Of a stretch of 9,092 nt of DNA, positions 7,891 to 9,092 are shown in pieces. The position numbers and the translations under genes are program-made. Source of the stretch: Nitrospira sp. UBA5698 (lineage in GTDB: Bacteria > Nitrospirota > Nitrospiria > Nitrospirales > Nitrospiraceae); contig DIHK01000070.1 of NCBI GenBank assembly GCA_002420115.1, forward strand, positions 1 through 9,092, given 5' to 3'. The notes beneath the pieces are model-generated. The model was not told where the DNA came from. It worked only from the letters and a program-made list of their open reading frames with translations, and ran no database searches. Position 1 is the first letter of the stretch, and each line of letters starts with the position of its first letter.

Positions 7891-7965
7891 AAAACAGTAA
7901 TAAATAAGACATATTAATATTGTTAACGATATATTTATGTTTATTTTAATATTGTAAGAGATATA
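7880..7965 (+). repeat. Three direct repeats (TWTTAATAYTG) at exact 32-bp intervals
   Basis: The copies start at 7880 (TTTTAATACTG), 7912 (TATTAATATTG) and 7944 (TTTTAATATTG). The last two extend to 22 bases ending in GATATA, with 18 of 22 positions identical. The first and second share 12 of 16 positions, through a terminal AAC. A spacing of 32 bp is about three helical turns, so proteins bound to the copies would lie on the same face of the DNA. The last copy overlaps the likely -10 box. A repressor-binding array is the simplest reading. Low sequence complexity means some similarity could be chance, but equal spacing of three copies is less easily explained that way. Confidence 0.55.
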
Positions 7966-7967
7966 AT
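7962..7967 (+). promoter_or_regulatory. Candidate -10 box (TATAAT) of the HTH/Fic operon, implying a leaderless or near-leaderless mRNA
   Basis: A perfect TATAAT ends 7 bases before the ATG at 7975, so transcription would start at or beside the start codon. This agrees with the lack of a good ribosome binding site (only a weak AAGAG at 7956-7960, 14 bases away). No good -35 lies 16-18 bp upstream, and in DNA this AT-rich a TATAAT can arise by chance. Confidence 0.35.
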
Positions 7968-7974
7968 TATTGCC

Positions 7975-8433
7975 ATGAGACAAAAATTCATAACCGTCCT
8001 TGATGACATCGCTCTATCAAGGCTAACGGTGCAATCATCTAGAGACAAGAGCAAACTCACTACAGGGGACTGGATACGTTTGCTCCGAAACCGGCTACGA
8101 ATGACGCAGGCTGAACTCGCTCACCGTGCCCATATCACGCAGCCGAACCTCGCCGCGATTGAATCTGGGAAAGTTGATCCACAAGTCGGGACGCTCCGAC
8201 GAATTTATGAAGGCTTAGGCTGTGAGCTCAACCTCGAACCACTGCTTCACAAATCACTAGAGGAGCTTACGAGAGATCGTGCCCGCGCTGTGGCCCTCAG
8301 GCGGCTGAAACAGACGATGGGAACCATGGCGCTTGAAGACCAAGCACCTGATGAGGACACATTCAAGCAGCTTCTTGAAAAACGGACCGACGATATTCTC
8401 CGCAGCCCTCGTAAACGACTACCGACTCGATGA
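7975..8433 (+). CDS. Xre-type HTH protein, mobile mystery protein A family (probable antitoxin/regulator of the Fic partner)
   Basis: This 152-residue cytosolic protein has a Xre/Cro-type helix-turn-helix at about residues 33-84: WIRLLRNRLRMTQAELAHRA, then ITQPNLAAIESGK, then TLRRIYEGLGCEL. A charged helical C-terminal part (about 93-148) follows. The HTH in the first half, the length, and the position directly before a Fic gene match the mobile mystery protein A family, which is known to be paired with mobile mystery protein B and often found on plasmids or mobile DNA. The likely job is to bind the upstream AT-rich region and control the operon, and perhaps to restrain the Fic protein; this is inferred from context. 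Its stop overlaps the next start (ATGA), so the two are probably translationally coupled. The ATG at 7975 is the first in the frame and lacks a good ribosome binding site. Confidence 0.88.
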   Translation: MRQKFITVLDDIALSRLTVQSSRDKSKLTTGDWIRLLRNRLRMTQAELAHRAHITQPNLAAIESGKVDPQVGTLRRIYEGLGCELNLEPLLHKSLEELTRDRARAVALRRLKQTMGTMALEDQAPDEDTFKQLLEKRTDDILRSPRKRLPTR

Positions 8434-9053
8434 CCATAGCGGACGGAACACAGCCCGGTGGAGAGACTTCGGGAGATGACATCTCAGGGCTCATTCTGGC
8501 TCACCTCGAGACAAGAGCAGAACGAAATGTAGCCGAAGCACAGGCCATTAGCTTGGCCTATGACAAATACATTTTTGAAGCCCGCAGGAAAAAACAGGGC
8601 ACACGGTGGCTCACTGATGAGTTTATCCGCAACGTCCATCAAGACATGTTGGGATCGATATGGGATTGGGCAGGGAAATACCGAAGAGACAATCTCAATA
8701 TCGGGATGGACTGGCACCTCATTCCAGAACAAGTTCGCTTGCTATGCGATGACTTTCTTCATTGGGACGCTCAAGCGTCAACGATGCCGGTTCTTGAAGT
8801 CGCCGCACGGCTTCAGAATCGACTGACGAAGATCCATCCATTCAGAAATGGGAATGGAAGACACGCACGATTGATGACCGATATCTTCTTTCTTTCCCGC
8901 CGACATCCTTTGCTGGAATGGCCCCAAACTCAGCTGATGTCTGAAGGCCATCAAATCCGAGCGCAGTATATTACCGCTATGCAGGACGCTGATCAGGGGG
9001 ACTTTTCATCTTTGGTCAAATTCTTTGAAGCCTGTCTGCCTAAACCATCCTGA
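8430..9053 (+). CDS. Fic/Doc family protein, mobile mystery protein B family (probable AMP- or nucleotide-transferring toxin)
   Basis: This 207-residue protein has a complete Fic core, HPFRNGNGRHAR, at residues 136-147: catalytic His136, Asn142-Gly143 of the anion-binding loop, and Arg144 and Arg147. Upstream helices carry the usual pattern LTDEFIRNVHQDMLGSIWDWAGKYR (residues 61-85). Fic enzymes mostly transfer AMP from ATP to a hydroxyl on a target protein; Doc instead phosphorylates EF-Tu. The intact motif predicts an active transferase. I see no exact copy of the (S/T)xxxE(G/N) inhibitory motif here or in the partner. The segment TRAERNVAEAQ (28-38) occupies the usual N-terminal position of such a helix but does not match. 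Family and synteny (HTH gene first, ATGA overlap) fit mobile mystery protein B. The target is unknown. Confidence 0.9.
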   Translation: MTIADGTQPGGETSGDDISGLILAHLETRAERNVAEAQAISLAYDKYIFEARRKKQGTRWLTDEFIRNVHQDMLGSIWDWAGKYRRDNLNIGMDWHLIPEQVRLLCDDFLHWDAQASTMPVLEVAARLQNRLTKIHPFRNGNGRHARLMTDIFFLSRRHPLLEWPQTQLMSEGHQIRAQYITAMQDADQGDFSSLVKFFEACLPKPS

Positions 9054-9092
9054 AAATTGTGCATATTGTCACAACATGGGAGCCGCTCTCTG
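9054..9092. other. Short tail after the Fic gene
   Basis: These 39 bases contain a small inverted repeat, TTGTG (9057-9061) against CACAA (9070-9074), with an 8-base gap and no T-run. It is a weak candidate for a transcript end or a protein site. Nothing else is visible before the window ends. Confidence 0.25.

Larger units (their letters stand above)
7841..7974. promoter_or_regulatory. Extremely AT-rich control region upstream of the HTH/Fic operon
   Basis: Only 23 of these 134 bases are G or C (17%), in sharp contrast to the GC-rich genes on either side. The segment contains the 32-bp-spaced repeats, the interrupted palindrome and the TATAAT box listed separately. It is the expected place for promoter and operators of the Xre-type regulator. 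AT-rich DNA of this kind also attracts nucleoid silencers and IHF-type proteins, but no specific site can be named. Confidence 0.65.

Noticed and set aside
7841..7974. Repeats in the AT-rich patch as replication iterons or a CRISPR fragment
   Set aside because: There is no replication initiator gene or DnaA-box cluster in view. The copies are imperfect, few and lie directly at a promoter, so an operator array is simpler. CRISPR repeats would be longer and near identical, with unique spacers.
9057..9074. TTGTG/CACAA inverted repeat as terminator of the Fic operon
   Set aside because: Five-base AT-containing arms with an 8-base gap and no T-run make too weak a structure to call a terminator.

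Overview
The window comes from a Gram-negative-type bacterial chromosome. It has two parts that differ in base composition: about 6.4 kb of GC-rich envelope and metal-efflux genes, followed by about 2.6 kb of accessory, defence-like DNA with an extremely AT-rich patch. The style of the small His-rich protein plus RND adaptor and pump, the use of GTG and TTG starts, and the GC-rich codons would fit Nitrospirota (Nitrospira-like) or a proteobacterium. No marker gene here fixes the taxon, so this is a guess.

Region 1 (1-4841) is a heavy-metal efflux (HME-RND) operon on the + strand. It starts with a small exported His-rich protein that runs in from the left edge. Next comes a periplasmic adaptor (CusB/CzcB type), then a 1036-residue inner-membrane RND pump (CusA/CzcA type). 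The pump's GTG start overlaps the adaptor's TGA stop (GTGA), so the two are probably translationally coupled. The outer-membrane channel is not in view and may lie upstream. The pump lacks the three substrate methionines of CusA and also one of the proton-relay aspartates of CzcA, so its metal cannot be assigned from the sequence.

Region 2 (4842-6390) holds a complete Do/HtrA-type periplasmic serine protease with two PDZ domains and an intact His/Asp/Ser triad. It lies 133 bp downstream of the pump and is probably a separate transcription unit.

Region 3 (6391-9092) is accessory. A minus-strand gene (7501 to 6590) encodes a protein with a nucleoside-2-deoxyribosyltransferase/TIR-like Rossmann domain joined to a probable winged-helix domain. 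A gap of about 470 bp separates it from a divergent two-gene operon on the + strand. That operon encodes an Xre-type HTH protein (mobile mystery protein A family) and a Fic/Doc protein (mobile mystery protein B family) with a complete HPFxxGNGRxxR motif; the genes overlap by ATGA. The last 134 bp before the HTH gene contain only 23 G/C bases (17%). They carry three copies of a TWTTAATAYTG motif at exactly 32-bp intervals, a perfect 16-bp interrupted palindrome, and a TATAAT box so close to the start codon that the mRNA may be leaderless. This looks like an autoregulated control region of a toxin-antitoxin-like module, and the repeat array is the most distinctive unexplained structure in the window.
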